Translations under genes and position numbers: made by a program
Shown: positions 39,804 through 40,270 of the stretch, piece by piece
Layout of the letters: each line of letters starts with the position of its first letter
How positions within the stretch are numbered: position 1 is the stretch's first letter
The notes under the pieces: generated by a model
Told to the model about the DNA's origin: nothing
Databases searched by the model: none
What the model saw: only the letters and a program-made list of their open reading frames with translations
Assembly (NCBI GenBank): GCA_033064195.1
Contig: JARBJD010000504.1
Coordinates: 1-40,270, forward strand
Reading direction: 5' to 3'
DNA from: Blattamonas nauphoetae
Taxonomy: Eukaryota > Preaxostyla > Oxymonadida
DNA: 40,270 nt

Positions 39804-40270
39804 TCGTGCCCAACTTATTGAGCACTTGCTGTGTCGTCGGTTCGTAGTGTCTGATCTCTCTCACAGGGTGTTTGGACGCAGTTGTTCTGATTGGATATTG
39901 GTCCTGCATCATGATTGGGATAATGTCATCATCATCATCATCCATCTCCTCATCCTCAAATCTCCTCCTTCATTGGATATTCATATTCAAACCCCATTGA
40001 TTTCAAGTTTCTCTTCAGTCCAGGAATGAATTAGATATTCAGGTGGTTGAATTGCATTGGTCTTTGCACTGGAATTGTGATTGGATTGGTCTTGCCTCTG
40101 CAGGCTTCGAACTTGGTGAGAGAAATTGGTCTAATCCCACTTCTGATTATTACTTTTCGTGATATTCTTTATACTTTTTGTATGCTGTTCACATCTCCCA
40201 TCACTGACACGTTTTCCCAAAATTCAATCAGAAATTGTGAGACTACTTTTGTTCCAACTGAGAGAGTTAA
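39804..40270 (-). other. Coding-like remnant at the window end
   Basis: Minus-strand text with an aspartate run (EMDDDDDDIIPIMMQ) and RTTASKHPVREIRHYEPTTQ ends close to the integrase region. It probably belongs to a further gene of the Polinton-like element that continues past the window. Too little for a family call; condition not judged. Confidence 0.35.

Larger units (their letters stand above)
29840..40270. mobile_element. Polinton/Maverick-like element (partial, continues past the window)
   Basis: Fossil virus-like element of the Polinton family. Visible parts: fibre-like S74 protein, small unknown, two paralogous capsid-like proteins, two small MAPG proteins, two unknowns, packaging-type ATPase, small coiled coil, retrovirus-type integrase. 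DNA polymerase B and a maturation protease are not visible and may lie past 40270. The left end is not defined; the array at 28173-29620 could belong to a terminal repeat. Gene spacing is tight (30-60 bases). The visible part looks largely whole with about two or three breaks, so insertion is probably fairly recent. Confidence 0.85.

Overview
The window looks like the nuclear genome of a unicellular eukaryote. Support comes from short GT...AG introns (about 32-53 bases where frames force them), a pogo-type transposon, many satellites, and a long stretch of a Polinton-like virus element. The style of the proteins and the taste for Polintons recall oxymonad/Preaxostyla protists such as Blattamonas. 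That is recall, not proof. Stop usage in the clearest genes fits the standard code. Left part (1-12,700) is accessory DNA. It holds a CT-rich minisatellite built of 10-base modules (1-850), a 1.6-kb pogo-like transposon with 31-base inverted ends (1657-3291), and copies of a small hairpin-bearing repeat (3335, 7157, 11998; a fourth at 20005). It also holds a nine-copy 139-base tandem array whose unit looks like intron-exon-intron (7422-8723) and a perfect 46-base palindrome (8840-8885). A few weak or broken host genes lie between. Middle part (12,700-26,400) is gene-richer and mostly host. It carries an acidic hexapeptide-repeat protein with a probable 51-base in-frame intron (14,027-15,430), several unrecognised multi-exon genes on the minus strand, and a decayed coiled-coil gene (18,465-19,962). 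It also carries an RRM-like fragment, a clear unknown gene (22,849-23,828), and the one firmly named host gene, a WRNIP1/Mgs1/RarA-type AAA+ ATPase (24,220-25,827, minus). The last has a single-base frame slip in a homopolymer. Right part (26,400-40,270) starts with gene-poor T/C-rich DNA and then an array of about eleven diverged ~140-base units, each with inverted-repeat arms around GTACC/GGTAC (28,173-29,620). From about 29,887 to the window end lies a Polinton/Maverick-like element, treated here as a fossil. Its parts are a fibre-like protein with a peptidase-S74 type chaperone end, two paralogous capsid-like proteins, two small MAPG-starting proteins, several unknown proteins, a packaging-type P-loop ATPase, and a retrovirus-type integrase. 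DNA polymerase B and the maturation protease are not seen before the window ends. Most of its genes share a TTTTTATTTTT-like sequence just ahead of the start codon. Together these would encode a capsid-forming, self-integrating element; the visible part looks nearly whole, with roughly two or three breaks.
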